Assembly: GCF_002019605.1 (NCBI RefSeq)
Contig: NZ_KV917368.1
Span: 4,292,519 to 4,356,518, forward strand
DNA: 64,000 nt
Reading direction: 5' to 3'
Origin: Alkalihalobacterium alkalinitrilicum
GTDB taxonomy: Bacteria; Bacillota; Bacilli; Bacillales; Bacillaceae_F
The translations under genes and the position numbers were made by a program. A model generated the notes under the pieces. The model was given only the letters and a program-made list of their open reading frames with translations. It was not told where the DNA came from and made no database searches. Positions 32,930 to 43,502 of the stretch are shown here, piece by piece; within the stretch, counting starts at the first letter, position 1, and the number at the start of each line of letters is the position of its first letter.

Positions 32930-33200
32930 TCAAGGTCAAATGTTCTGCCATAACAAAAGTCAAAAAGCGGACTTTCGCCTGCCAGAACATTTGCTGGTCG
33001 GAGCTAAACAAGAGCCTTCCGCTTTTCTGTGTCTAGCTACAGTGTCCAGCGCCTAGTGAATTTTCGCGCCCCTCCTTACGATAAGTCAACATCGTATCGT
33101 TAGCACTCTACGTGTTTCCTTTATCTCATACGGGGGTGCTTCAATTCATACGTCGCTAAACGGACACTTTCGCTTTTCTGTCACACGTATGAGATAATAG
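32930..33200. repeat. composite hairpin repeat upstream of sufC
   Basis: Part 1: TAGCTCC (from 32932) pairs with GGAGCTA (33000-33006), and inside AAATGTTCTG pairs with CAGAACATTT, forming a long hairpin that ends in TCTAGCTACAGTGTCCAGCG. Part 2: TATCTCATACG (33123-33133) pairs with CGTATGAGATA (33186-33196). No coding frame. Part 1 recurs as a 38-bp fragment at 22608-22645. It looks like the dispersed 'tctagct..cagcgcc' repeats common in Bacillus; that link is from memory. Confidence 0.65.
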
Positions 33201-33289
33201 GAAGATGAGAAACTAATGTTGTTGGACAAGGCGTTGAAATACTTTCTAAACATAAGTATATAAAAAGTGTATAAATGTTAGTAAAAAAG

Positions 33290-33318
33290 TTGAACTTAGT
33301 TTGCATTTGTTATAAGAT
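33290..33318 (+). promoter_or_regulatory. probable promoter of the suf operon
   Basis: TTGAAC (33290-33295), then 17 bp, then TAAGAT (33313-33318), about 90 bp before the sufC start. Confidence 0.5.
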
Positions 33319-33409
33319 TGTAATGAGAATAAATTGAGAATAAACAAAAGCACTTTTTTCGTCAAGACCTTAGTGCAAAATTTAGACAATATATTGGAGG
33401 TAGTAAAGA

Positions 33410-34189
33410 ATGACAGCACCATACTTAAAGATTGAAAATCTTCATGTAGCAATAGAAGGTAAAGAAATCTTAAAAGATTTTAACCTAGAAATTAACGGTG
33501 GAGAGATCCACGCGATCATGGGACCAAATGGTACAGGTAAATCAACATTAGCATCTGCACTAATGGGTCACCCTAAATATGAAATTACGAGCGGAAACGT
33601 TACTTTTAACGGCAAAGATTTATTAGAAATGGAAGTAGATGAGCGTGCTCAAACAGGTTTATTTTTAGCAATGCAATACCCAAGTGAAATTAGTGGGATT
33701 ACAAATGCGGACTTCCTTCGTTCAGCGATCAACTCGCGTCGTGAAGAAGGAGAAGAAATTTCATTAATGAAATTTATCCGTAAACTAGATGAAAAAATGG
33801 ATCTTCTAGAAATGGACCAATCATTTGCACAACGTTATTTAAACGAAGGTTTCTCTGGTGGAGAAAAGAAACGTAATGAAATTTTACAATTAATGATGTT
33901 AGATCCGAAAATCGCGATCCTAGACGAAATTGACTCAGGTCTTGATATCGATGCACTTAAAGTCGTTTCTAAAGGTATTAATGCAATGCGTGGAGAAGAG
34001 TTCGGTTGCTTAATAATCACTCACTACCAACGCTTATTAAACTACATTACGCCTGATAAGGTTCACGTAATGATGCAAGGTCGTATCGTTAAATCAGGTG
34101 GTGCGGAGCTAGCTGAACGTTTAGAAGCAGAAGGATATGACTGGATTAAAGATGAGCTTGGCATTGAAGACGAAAAAGTAGAAGCATAA
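33410..34189 (+). CDS. sufC: Fe-S cluster assembly ATPase SufC
   Basis: ABC-type ATPase of the SufBCD scaffold complex; its ATP cycle opens SufB-SufD for cluster assembly. It has 259 aa with no membrane domain: Walker A GPNGTGKSTLA, signature FSGGEKKRNEI, Walker B AILDEIDSGLDIDAL, and the H-loop in ITHYQRLL typical of SufC. GGAGG precedes ATG 33410. It is first of sufC-D-S-U-B, the essential Fe-S pathway of Firmicutes. Confidence 0.97.
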   Translation: MTAPYLKIENLHVAIEGKEILKDFNLEINGGEIHAIMGPNGTGKSTLASALMGHPKYEITSGNVTFNGKDLLEMEVDERAQTGLFLAMQYPSEISGITNADFLRSAINSRREEGEEISLMKFIRKLDEKMDLLEMDQSFAQRYLNEGFSGGEKKRNEILQLMMLDPKIAILDEIDSGLDIDALKVVSKGINAMRGEEFGCLIITHYQRLLNYITPDKVHVMMQGRIVKSGGAELAERLEAEGYDWIKDELGIEDEKVEA

Positions 34190-34208
34190 GGTAGTAAGGA
34201 GGGATAAC

Positions 34209-37157
<2,949 letters not shown>

Positions 37158-37169
37158 GGAGGTTTTCTC

Positions 37170-38567
37170 ATGGCTAAGAAAATGCCGGAAATCGGTGAAT
37201 ATAAATATGGCTTTAGAGACAAAGACGTTTCGATTTTCCGTTCGAAAAAGGGATTAACTCGTGAGATCGTCGAGGAAATTTCTCGAATGAAAAATGAGCC
37301 ACAGTGGATGTTAGATTTTCGTATCAAGTCACTTGAGCAATTTTACAAAATGCCAATGCCACAATGGGGTGGCGACCTTTCAGGATTAAATTTCGATGAG
37401 ATTACGTATTATGTAAAACCGTCAGAGCGTTCTGAGAAGTCTTGGGATGAAGTTCCAGAAGAAATTAAAAATACGTTTGATAAACTAGGAATTCCAGAAG
37501 CAGAGCAAAAGTATTTAGCAGGTGTTTCTGCACAGTACGAATCTGAAGTTGTTTATCACAACATGCAAGAAGATTATGAAGATCTAGGAATTATCTTTAA
37601 AGATACTGACTCGGCTCTACGAGAGAATGAGGACATTTTTAGAAAGTACTTCGGTACTGTTATTCCTCCTTCTGATAATAAATTTGCGGCACTTAACTCA
37701 GCGGTTTGGTCGGGTGGATCATTCATCTACGTACCAAAAGGTGTAAAGGTTGAAACACCTCTACAAGCGTATTTCCGTATTAACTCAGAAAACATGGGTC
37801 AATTTGAGCGTACGTTAATCATTGCTGATGAAGATAGCCACGTACACTACGTAGAAGGCTGTACAGCACCTGTTTATTCAACAAATTCACTTCATAGTGC
37901 AGTTGTTGAAATTATCGTTAATAAAGGTGGTTACTGCCGTTATACGACGATCCAAAACTGGGCGCCAAACATCTTTAACCTTGTAACGAAACGTGCGGTT
38001 GCTGATGCTGGGGCAACAATGGAATGGGTTGATGGTAACATTGGTTCGAAATTAACGATGAAATATCCAGCTGTAGTCATGAAAGGTGAAGGAGCAAAAG
38101 GTACAATCCTTTCGATCGCTATTGCAGGTAAAGGTCAGCATCAAGATGCTGGGGCGAAAATTCATCACTTAGCACCAAACTGTTCTTCAACGATTGTTTC
38201 AAAATCAATTTCAAAACATGGTGGAAAAGTTACGTACCGAGGAATTGCTCACTTTGGACGTAAATCAGAAGGCTCAAAATCAAAAATTGAGTGTGATACG
38301 TTAATCATGGATAACGAGTCCACTTCTGATACAATTCCTTACAATGAAATTCTTAACAACAACATCACATTAGAGCATGAGGCGACAGTTTCTAAAGTGT
38401 CAGAAGACCAATTGTTCTATCTCATGAGTCGTGGTATTTCGGAAGTAGAAGCGACAGAAATGATTGTTATGGGCTTCATTGAACCATTTACAAAAGAATT
38501 ACCGATGGAATATGCAGTAGAGATGAACCGTCTCATCAAGTTCGAGATGGAAGGTTCAATCGGTTAA
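37170..38567 (+). CDS. sufB: Fe-S cluster assembly protein SufB
   Basis: Main scaffold subunit on which the nascent cluster forms. It has 465 aa: N-terminal helical region (about 1-130, [19 protein letters not shown]), beta-helix core with [51 protein letters not shown] (conserved Cys and Asp/Glu ligands), and the terminal [31 protein letters not shown] precedes ATG 37170. Last gene of the operon; two hairpins follow. Confidence 0.97.
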   Translation: MAKKMPEIGEYKYGFRDKDVSIFRSKKGLTREIVEEISRMKNEPQWMLDFRIKSLEQFYKMPMPQWGGDLSGLNFDEITYYVKPSERSEKSWDEVPEEIKNTFDKLGIPEAEQKYLAGVSAQYESEVVYHNMQEDYEDLGIIFKDTDSALRENEDIFRKYFGTVIPPSDNKFAALNSAVWSGGSFIYVPKGVKVETPLQAYFRINSENMGQFERTLIIADEDSHVHYVEGCTAPVYSTNSLHSAVVEIIVNKGGYCRYTTIQNWAPNIFNLVTKRAVADAGATMEWVDGNIGSKLTMKYPAVVMKGEGAKGTILSIAIAGKGQHQDAGAKIHHLAPNCSSTIVSKSISKHGGKVTYRGIAHFGRKSEGSKSKIECDTLIMDNESTSDTIPYNEILNNNITLEHEATVSKVSEDQLFYLMSRGISEVEATEMIVMGFIEPFTKELPMEYAVEMNRLIKFEMEGSIG

Positions 38568-38586
38568 TCCGTTAATAGATCAGATC

Positions 38587-38610
38587 AAGCGAACCTTTCG
38601 GGGTTCGCTT
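38587..38610 (+). terminator. hairpin after sufB
   Basis: AAGCGAACC (38587-38595) pairs perfectly with GGTTCGCTT (38602-38610). The tail CTTTC is weak in T's. A stronger hairpin follows at 38674. Confidence 0.75.
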
Positions 38611-38615
38611 CTTTC

Positions 38616-38718
38616 ATTAGCAATCATATACAGTTCAATTGGTTATGGGATTTCAACCATTTAATACACATGGAAAAAGGCTTTGAGATTCGTCTCAAAG
38701 TCTTTTTTGTGTCTATTT
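38616..38718 (+). repeat. left copy of a ~103-bp direct repeat, containing a terminator
   Basis: ATTAGCAATCATATAC..., TCAATTGGTTATGGGATTT and the hairpin GGCTTTGAGA..TCTCAAAGTC flanked by A's and T's (38674-38708) recur at 40620-40724 in the same orientation at roughly 85% identity. The two copies bound the small-gene island. Confidence 0.85.
38674..38708 (+). terminator. terminator within the left direct repeat
   Basis: AAAAAGGCTTTGAGA (38674-38688) pairs with TCTCAAAGTCTTTTT (38693-38707), with one wobble and a 4-nt loop, then T's. Probably the true end of the suf operon. Confidence 0.9.
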
Positions 38719-38851
38719 GAAAATATGGTATTTAGAGTTAAGGATTGATGAAGAATTAAATGAAAAAAAAAAGATTGCAGATATCACTGGGGAAGATGAT
38801 GAAGAAATTGTTATAAAGGCATTAAAAGAATATGTAGAAGTCAGAACGTAA
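38717..38851 (+). CDS. small protein, ribbon-helix-helix-like appearance (possibly truncated)
   Basis: The frame from TTG 38717 encodes 44 aa: a short strand WYLELRI, then DEELNEKKKIADITG, then DDEEIVIKALKEYVEV, i.e. strand-helix-helix as in small RHH proteins. No SD is visible; the TTG lies just after a terminator inside the direct repeat, so the gene may have lost its own 5' end. A degenerate hairpin (38852-38881) follows the stop. Function unknown. Confidence 0.35.
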   Translation: MKIWYLELRIDEELNEKKKIADITGEDDEEIVIKALKEYVEVRT

Positions 38852-38980
38852 AGAAGCTTACAGCTTAACTGTTTGGTTCTTTTAGTGTGAAATAATAATT
38901 TTTTTACAATTGCATGAATCCACTCGTTTTCAAACATTAGCTCATAGGATACAAGAGAATTAGAAAGGGTGATGGATTAA

Positions 38981-39358
38981 GTGACAAACGTACCTATAAC
39001 AGGATATTTATACCATTCAGAAGAGAATGGTTCTGAACACTCGCACAATCTTTATATAACTACATGGGATGGACGACCTGTTCATACACATGAATTTAAA
39101 GGGGTAACCTCATTTGATGTGGGACATGACCATCGCTACGCTGGAACAACAGAACCTGCACCAAGTGGAGTACAGCATACACACCGCTATTTTACTTTTA
39201 CTTCTATTGATGATAGGCACAGACACAGAATTCGTGGGGTAACAGGACCTGCAATATTTCTTCCAGATGGAGGGCATTACCATGAATTTAGTGGAGTAAC
39301 AACTATTGATGGCGCAATTCCGCATAGGCATAGGTATGGTGGTAGAACTAGTTTATAA
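38981..39358 (+). CDS. His-rich YmaF-like protein
   Basis: 125 aa with four repeats of about 25 residues, each built as HxH...(Y/F)xGxT: EHSHNLYITTWDGRPVHTHEF, GVTSFDVGHDHRYAGTT, HTHRYFTFTSIDDRHRHRI, GHYHEFSGVTTIDG, ending HRHRYGGRTSL. Many histidines suggest metal binding (inference). It resembles the Bacillus YmaF family, whose function is unknown. The start is GTG 38981 with AAAGGGTG upstream. It lies in an island of very small genes. Confidence 0.8.
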   Translation: MTNVPITGYLYHSEENGSEHSHNLYITTWDGRPVHTHEFKGVTSFDVGHDHRYAGTTEPAPSGVQHTHRYFTFTSIDDRHRHRIRGVTGPAIFLPDGGHYHEFSGVTTIDGAIPHRHRYGGRTSL

Positions 39359-39499
39359 AGAGTAGTAAAGATGTATGTTTATCATTGGGAAAAAGATTAT
39401 ACATTTTAAATGGGGAATAGATACAAGCATTATAAAGTTACCAACATACCTTGGTATTCTGAGAGGGTATTTCACAATTTATCTTAAGGGGGTTAAATA

Positions 39500-39592
39500 A
39501 TGAGCGGTTATGCAGGTTCAGGCTTTGCGTTAATCGTTGTACTATTCATATTATTAATCATTGTAGGTACAGCATTTGTTAGACCTTACTAA
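39500..39592 (+). CDS. YjcZ-family small sporulation membrane protein
   Basis: 30 aa: SGYAGSGFALIVVLFILLIIV is a Gly-rich lead followed by one TM helix, ending TAFVRPY. This is the typical pattern of the YjcZ/SscA-like short spore proteins of Bacillus. ATG 39500 follows AAGGGGGTTAAAT. A terminator lies 27 bp after the stop codon. Confidence 0.8.
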   Translation: MSGYAGSGFALIVVLFILLIIVGTAFVRPY

Positions 39593-39618
39593 CGTATACT
39601 AGATTTAATAGGGGGATT

Positions 39619-39650
39619 AAAAGAGTCAGCACAAAGTGTTTGGCTCTTTT
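39619..39650 (+). terminator. terminator after the YjcZ-like gene
   Basis: AAAAGAGTCA (39619-39628) pairs with TGGCTCTTTT (39641-39650), one wobble. It is related in sequence to the hairpins at 38852, 39926 and 39989. Confidence 0.85.
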
Positions 39651-39749
39651 GATGTTTAGGTATACAACAGTATTTACCACTTATCTGAAAGCGCTTTAGG
39701 GTGTTAATCTAAAAAATGGGCTTCTATTCTGTAAAGGAGGTCTATTTCT

Positions 39750-39899
39750 ATTTGGAAAATTGGTACAAATGTTCAATATAAAAACTGCCATTATAAAATC
39801 ATCTGGATATATAATAGTGGGTTATGTGAGATACAAAAAATTGATACTATTTATGTTGTAAAATTAGTTAGTATTTTAGAACTTACTCCTATAGAATAA
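39750..39899 (+). CDS. small hypothetical protein with apparent ATT start
   Basis: The strong SD AAAGGAGG (39733-39740) is followed 9 nt later by ATT 39750 and a 49-codon frame: WKIGTNVQYKNCHYKIIWIYNSGLC..., mostly beta-like, ending LELTPIE. The other two frames stop within ten codons. Two cysteines. No ATG, GTG or TTG fits the SD in this frame. A terminator follows at 39926. I do not recognise it; a frameshifted remnant is the alternative. Confidence 0.45.
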   Translation: MWKIGTNVQYKNCHYKIIWIYNSGLCEIQKIDTIYVVKLVSILELTPIE

Positions 39900-39925
39900 C
39901 CCAGTTTAGAAGCCCTATATTAAGG

Positions 39926-39957
39926 AAAAGTCAGCACTAGCCTGTGTTGGCTTTTTG
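39926..39957 (+). terminator. terminator after the ATT-start gene
   Basis: AAAAGTCAGCAC (39926-39937) pairs with GTGTTGGCTTTT (about 39944-39955), two wobbles, then T's. Confidence 0.8.
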
Positions 39958-39988
39958 GTCTTTATAATTTTTCATATGTTTTTTTGAT

Positions 39989-40020
39989 AAGAGCCTTACA
40001 GCGTCAGCTGTTTGGCTCTT
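39989..40020. terminator. fourth related hairpin of the island
   Basis: AAGAGCC (39989-39995)/GGCTCTT (40014-40020) encloses ACAGC (39998-40002)/GCTGT (40007-40011). The T-tail is weak. It lies directly downstream of the minus-strand pseudogene and about 90 bp after the plus-strand small gene. Confidence 0.6.
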
Positions 40021-40025
40021 TAAGG

Positions 40026-40187
40026 TTAAAAAGGTTGATTTAATGCTTTGTTTGCAAGTTTTACATCGTTTTCTAGTAAACGCTCTAAGTTATATGATGG
40101 ATAATAACTTCTTTCATACATGTAATTAAATATTTTTGCATGCATATCAATACCGCGATTTAATTGTTGTTTTAAAACATTTCTAAG
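40026..40187 (-). pseudogene. C-terminal fragment of a gene, coat-protein-like appearance
   Basis: On the minus strand 53 codons read LKQQLNRGIDMHAKIFNYMYERSYYPSYNLERLLENDV..., ending NKALNQPF and a stop, with a stop codon just upstream and no start or SD. Helical composition and the YYPSYN segment remind me of the C-terminal half of CotF-like coat proteins, but this is not certain. Probably the remnant of a gene lost in the island. Confidence 0.45.
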
Positions 40188-40424
40188 TTAATAGTACTGT
40201 TTACATGCATAACTACATTGGGGGAATTTTCATGTAGACTTTTTAAGCATGTCGAGTATGGAAGAGGATGGGTATGACAAAGACTTTTGTTTCGTATTTA
40301 ATACCATATTATTAAAATTCTATAATTCAGAAAAATAAGTAGCGTTTTATAATAAATTCAGTAAAAAGTACACAATATATTAATGTTAATTATCACAAAA
40401 ACTTAATGTAGGGGAGATTAAAAA

Positions 40425-40565
40425 GTGACTAACAATAATAACAATCCGTCAGGTCAACAAGGAGCAATGGGTCAGACTAAAACGAACACTGCAACTTCGG
40501 GAGCAAATGCTGCTAATTCTAAAACAGTTGGTGTACGTGGAATTGGAAGGAATAATAAGAAATAA
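40425..40565 (+). CDS. small Asn/Gly/Thr-rich hypothetical protein
   Basis: 46 aa, hydrophilic, with TNNNNPSGQQGAMGQTKTNT and a basic end VRGIGRNNKK. No hydrophobic segment. The start is GTG 40425 with GGGGAG 8 nt upstream. The composition recalls small spore proteins, but no family is recognised. It is last gene of the island, 55 bp before the right direct repeat. Confidence 0.55.
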   Translation: MTNNNNNPSGQQGAMGQTKTNTATSGANAANSKTVGVRGIGRNNKK

Positions 40566-40619
40566 AAGTATTTAAAAAGATTCTTTTAATGTTGTCGACT
40601 CTTTTTTATAAATGGATAT

Positions 40620-40724
40620 ATTAGCAATCATATACTGATCAATTGGTTATGGGATTTGAACCATAGCTAATAGACCAAAAAAAGACTTTGAGCTTCGTCT
40701 CAAAGTCTTTTTTTGGTCTATTTT
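40620..40724 (+). repeat. right copy of the ~103-bp direct repeat, containing a terminator
   Basis: The counterpart of 38616-38718. The hairpin AAAGACTTTGAG..CTCAAAGTCTTT is fully complementary here and followed by seven T's (about 40677-40711). This copy is better conserved as a terminator than the left one. Confidence 0.85.
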
Positions 40725-40838
40725 ATCATCAAAGAAGCGTACAAGGAGTTCGTTAGCTCTTTTCATATTTCCAACCAATTTTTCCTTCATTCCTCCTTCA
40801 GAAACGTTCATTCAAAGTTCAAAGATTATGAATTTTTA

Positions 40839-40854
40839 AGTGATCTACATCACT
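40839..40854. promoter_or_regulatory. Crp/Fnr-type palindrome upstream of the ba3 oxidase genes
   Basis: AGTGATCTACATCACT is a perfect 6-4-6 palindrome within an AT-rich tract, 47 bp before the first gene (40901). The GTGAT-N4-ATCAC form fits Crp/Fnr-family boxes (Fnr, ArcR). Which member binds cannot be decided from the sequence. Confidence 0.55.
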
Positions 40855-40900
40855 ATTAAAAATTTAATGTTTGCTAATCTGAAAAAGGGAGGTGAGGAAA

Positions 40901-41032
40901 ATGAAAAAAGGTGAGCAAGAAAACAGCCATTCTAATTTGAAAGGCACATTGATTTCCGTATTTATTTTAATAGGTATTATTATTGTCAGTTGGGTGGGGG
41001 TATTTTTCTTATTTCTTTCAAGAGGTGTTTGA
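40901..41032 (+). CDS. cytochrome c oxidase subunit IIa-like small protein
   Basis: 43 aa: a hydrophilic N-terminus (KKGEQENSHSNLKG) and one TM helix (TLISVFILIGIIIVSWVGVF). Such single-helix subunits IIa accompany ba3-type oxidases, where subunit II lacks one helix. GGGAGGTGAGG precedes ATG 40901, and subunit II starts 22 bp later. Its place and shape, not its sequence, are the main evidence. Confidence 0.8.
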   Translation: MKKGEQENSHSNLKGTLISVFILIGIIIVSWVGVFFLFLSRGV

Positions 41033-41054
41033 ATTATTAAAGGAGTGATCTGGT

Positions 41055-41561
41055 ATGCATATACACAAGTTTGAAAAGATCTGCATTTCTGTGGGAATTG
41101 CTACGTTAATCTTTTTCTTAGTCGTATTAGGATATGGTGGATTCCATCTAGGTGTCCATCCACAAAGTCATGCAGAAACGATTGATCCAGGGAATGTCCA
41201 AGCGCATGAAGCTTTTCAAAAGGAAAATCTAGGGTTAACACAAGTTAGTGAGGATCAGTACATTGTTAATGTTGTTGCGTCTTCATTTAATTATGATCTA
41301 GGTGTTGATGAAGAAGGGAAGCCAATTAGACATATTCGTATACCTAAAAGAGCAACTGTACTTTATCAAGTAGCAACAATTGATGTGATACACGGTTTTC
41401 ATATTGTTGGAACGAATGTCAACATGATGGTTGAACCAGGCTACATTAGCAAGTTGGAAACGACAATGAATCAAGCAGGCGAGTTTACCCTGTTATGTAA
41501 TGAGTATTGTGGAGTTGGTCACCATATGATGTTTTTAACTGTGGAGGTGTATGAAGAATGA
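41055..41561 (+). CDS. ba3-type cytochrome c oxidase subunit II
   Basis: 168 aa: one N-terminal TM anchor (about 8-30), then a cupredoxin domain facing outside. The CuA site is visible: IHGFHIVGTNVNMMVEPG (His) and CNEYCGVGHHMM (two Cys, His, Met). It accepts electrons from cytochrome c. The short length and single TM fit B-family (ba3/cbaB) subunit II. Its last 4 bp overlap the subunit I start. Confidence 0.93.
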   Translation: MHIHKFEKICISVGIATLIFFLVVLGYGGFHLGVHPQSHAETIDPGNVQAHEAFQKENLGLTQVSEDQYIVNVVASSFNYDLGVDEEGKPIRHIRIPKRATVLYQVATIDVIHGFHIVGTNVNMMVEPGYISKLETTMNQAGEFTLLCNEYCGVGHHMMFLTVEVYEE

Positions 41562-43249
41562 GCTTGGCTAAACGAATAATACAGACAGAAGCTTCAACAG
41601 TTTATCTACCAATCACCAAACCAGAATCAAAGCTATATATGTCATTTATTTATGTAGCCTTTATATCTTTATTAATCGCTGGTTTAATGGGGCTTTTGCA
41701 AGTATTTGTTCGCTCGGGCCATTTTACACTCCCGTTTGGTATTGATTATTATCAAGTATTGACCGTGCATGGTGTAGTTTTGGCTCTCGTTCTTACGACG
41801 TTTTTCATCATTGGTTTTCAATATGCCTTGATGGGAAAAACGGTCGGAATTTCTGCAATGCAGCGGAGTTGGGCATGGATTGGGTTCTGGTTAATGACAC
41901 TTGGAACAGTCATAACGGCTATTTCAGTGCTTCTAGGAAGAGCTAGTGTATTATATACATTCTATGCACCGTTACAGGCTCATCCAGCATTTTACATAGG
42001 TTTAACACTAGTCGTTATCGGAAGCTGGATTGCATGCTTTATAAACTGGAGACAGTTATATGTATGGAAGCAACATCATCCAGGCGAAAAATCTCCATTA
42101 TTAGCTTTTATGGTAAACATTAATATGATTATGTGGTTTATCGCAACGCTTGGTCTAGCAGCAGCCATGCTCTTGCAGTTTATCCCATGGTCACTAGGGT
42201 TTTCGGAAACCATTAATGTTTTAGTTAGTCGAACATTATTCTGGTATTTCGGTCACCCATTAGTCTATTTCTGGTTACTGCCAGCTTATATGGCTTGGTA
42301 TGCCATTATACCAAAAATTATCGGGGGAAAGTTGTTTAATGACTCGCTCGCTAGATTGTCTTTTATTCTGTTCCTATTTTTCTCTATCCCTGTTGGCTTT
42401 CATCATCAGCTATCTGAACCAGGAATTGATACAACTTGGAAGTTCATTCAAGTTGTACTGACATTTGTCGTTATTGTTCCGAGCTTAATGACAGCATTTT
42501 CTCTCTTTGCAACATTTGAAATTACAGGTAGAAAAAAGGGAAGTGGTGGTTTATTTGGATGGTGGAAGTATCTCCCTTGGAAAGACGTCCGCTTTCTAGC
42601 ACCATTTATTGGTATGCTCGCATTTATTCCAGGGGGCGTAGGTGGGATTATCAATGCTTCCCATCAGATGAACGCAGTTGTGCATAACACGATATGGGTT
42701 ACAGGTCATTTTCATTTAACCGTTGGAACAACTGTCATCTTAACCTTTTTCGGAATAACATATTGGCTCGTTCCCCATCTGATGAACAGACAACTGACAC
42801 CGTCTCTTAACAAGTTAGGAATTATCCAATCGATCACATGGGCTGTCGGTATGTTGATTATGTCAACCGCTATGCATATTCAAGGGTTACTTGGTGGTCC
42901 AAGGCGTTCGGCCTACTCAGATTATGGTGGAACGGCACAGGCTGCTGAATGGGGAGCCTACCAAATGGCTCAAGCTATAGGTGGTACAATTTTGTTTATT
43001 GCAATCATTTTGATGGTGTACATCTTTATAAAGCTAGCATTTTTTGCACCGAGAGGAGAAGAGGAATTTCCAATTGCAGAAGAAGAGGAGGATGCGCCCC
43101 CTACACCGATGTGGATGGAAAGATGGAAGTTATGGATTGTGATTGCCATTGCGTTAATCTTGTTTGCTTACACGATTCCATTCATTGATATGATCCAGCA
43201 TTCACCACCAGGATCCCCGCCATTTGATTGGCCGATTGGGAATAGGTAA
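41558..43249 (+). CDS. ba3-type cytochrome c oxidase subunit I
   Basis: Heme-copper terminal oxidase, B family, reducing O2 and pumping protons. It has 563 aa and about 13 TM helices. YYQVLTVHGVVLALVLTTFF holds a heme His; YFGHPLVYFWLLPAYMAWY holds the CuB His and cross-linked Tyr; HHQLSEPG is CuB His-His; and HFHLTVGT holds heme ligands. No A-family D-channel NxxxD motif is seen, consistent with family B. ATGA overlap with subunit II. A terminator follows at 43346. Confidence 0.94.
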   Translation: MSLAKRIIQTEASTVYLPITKPESKLYMSFIYVAFISLLIAGLMGLLQVFVRSGHFTLPFGIDYYQVLTVHGVVLALVLTTFFIIGFQYALMGKTVGISAMQRSWAWIGFWLMTLGTVITAISVLLGRASVLYTFYAPLQAHPAFYIGLTLVVIGSWIACFINWRQLYVWKQHHPGEKSPLLAFMVNINMIMWFIATLGLAAAMLLQFIPWSLGFSETINVLVSRTLFWYFGHPLVYFWLLPAYMAWYAIIPKIIGGKLFNDSLARLSFILFLFFSIPVGFHHQLSEPGIDTTWKFIQVVLTFVVIVPSLMTAFSLFATFEITGRKKGSGGLFGWWKYLPWKDVRFLAPFIGMLAFIPGGVGGIINASHQMNAVVHNTIWVTGHFHLTVGTTVILTFFGITYWLVPHLMNRQLTPSLNKLGIIQSITWAVGMLIMSTAMHIQGLLGGPRRSAYSDYGGTAQAAEWGAYQMAQAIGGTILFIAIILMVYIFIKLAFFAPRGEEEFPIAEEEEDAPPTPMWMERWKLWIVIAIALILFAYTIPFIDMIQHSPPGSPPFDWPIGNR

Positions 43250-43345
43250 ATGAAAGCAAACCTTAACGAAAGTAGTCTAGTTATTGTGGAGAAAACTTTC
43301 TAAAAACCAGTTTAAATCTCATTAACAGCATGATTAACATTAATG

Positions 43346-43374
43346 AACGCTTGGGGTATAAACCAAGCGTTTTT
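43346..43374 (+). terminator. terminator after the oxidase genes
   Basis: AACGCTTGG (43346-43354) pairs with CCAAGCGTT (43363-43371), then T's. Confidence 0.9.
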
Positions 43375-43502
43375 CAATTCTTCTTTAACTAAAGCAACTG
43401 TAGCTTTGTAAATTAATAAGTACATTAATTGTGAAAATGGGAATGACAATAGTATTATTAATACATATCAGAAAATTTCATTACATTCATAAGGGGATTG
43501 TC

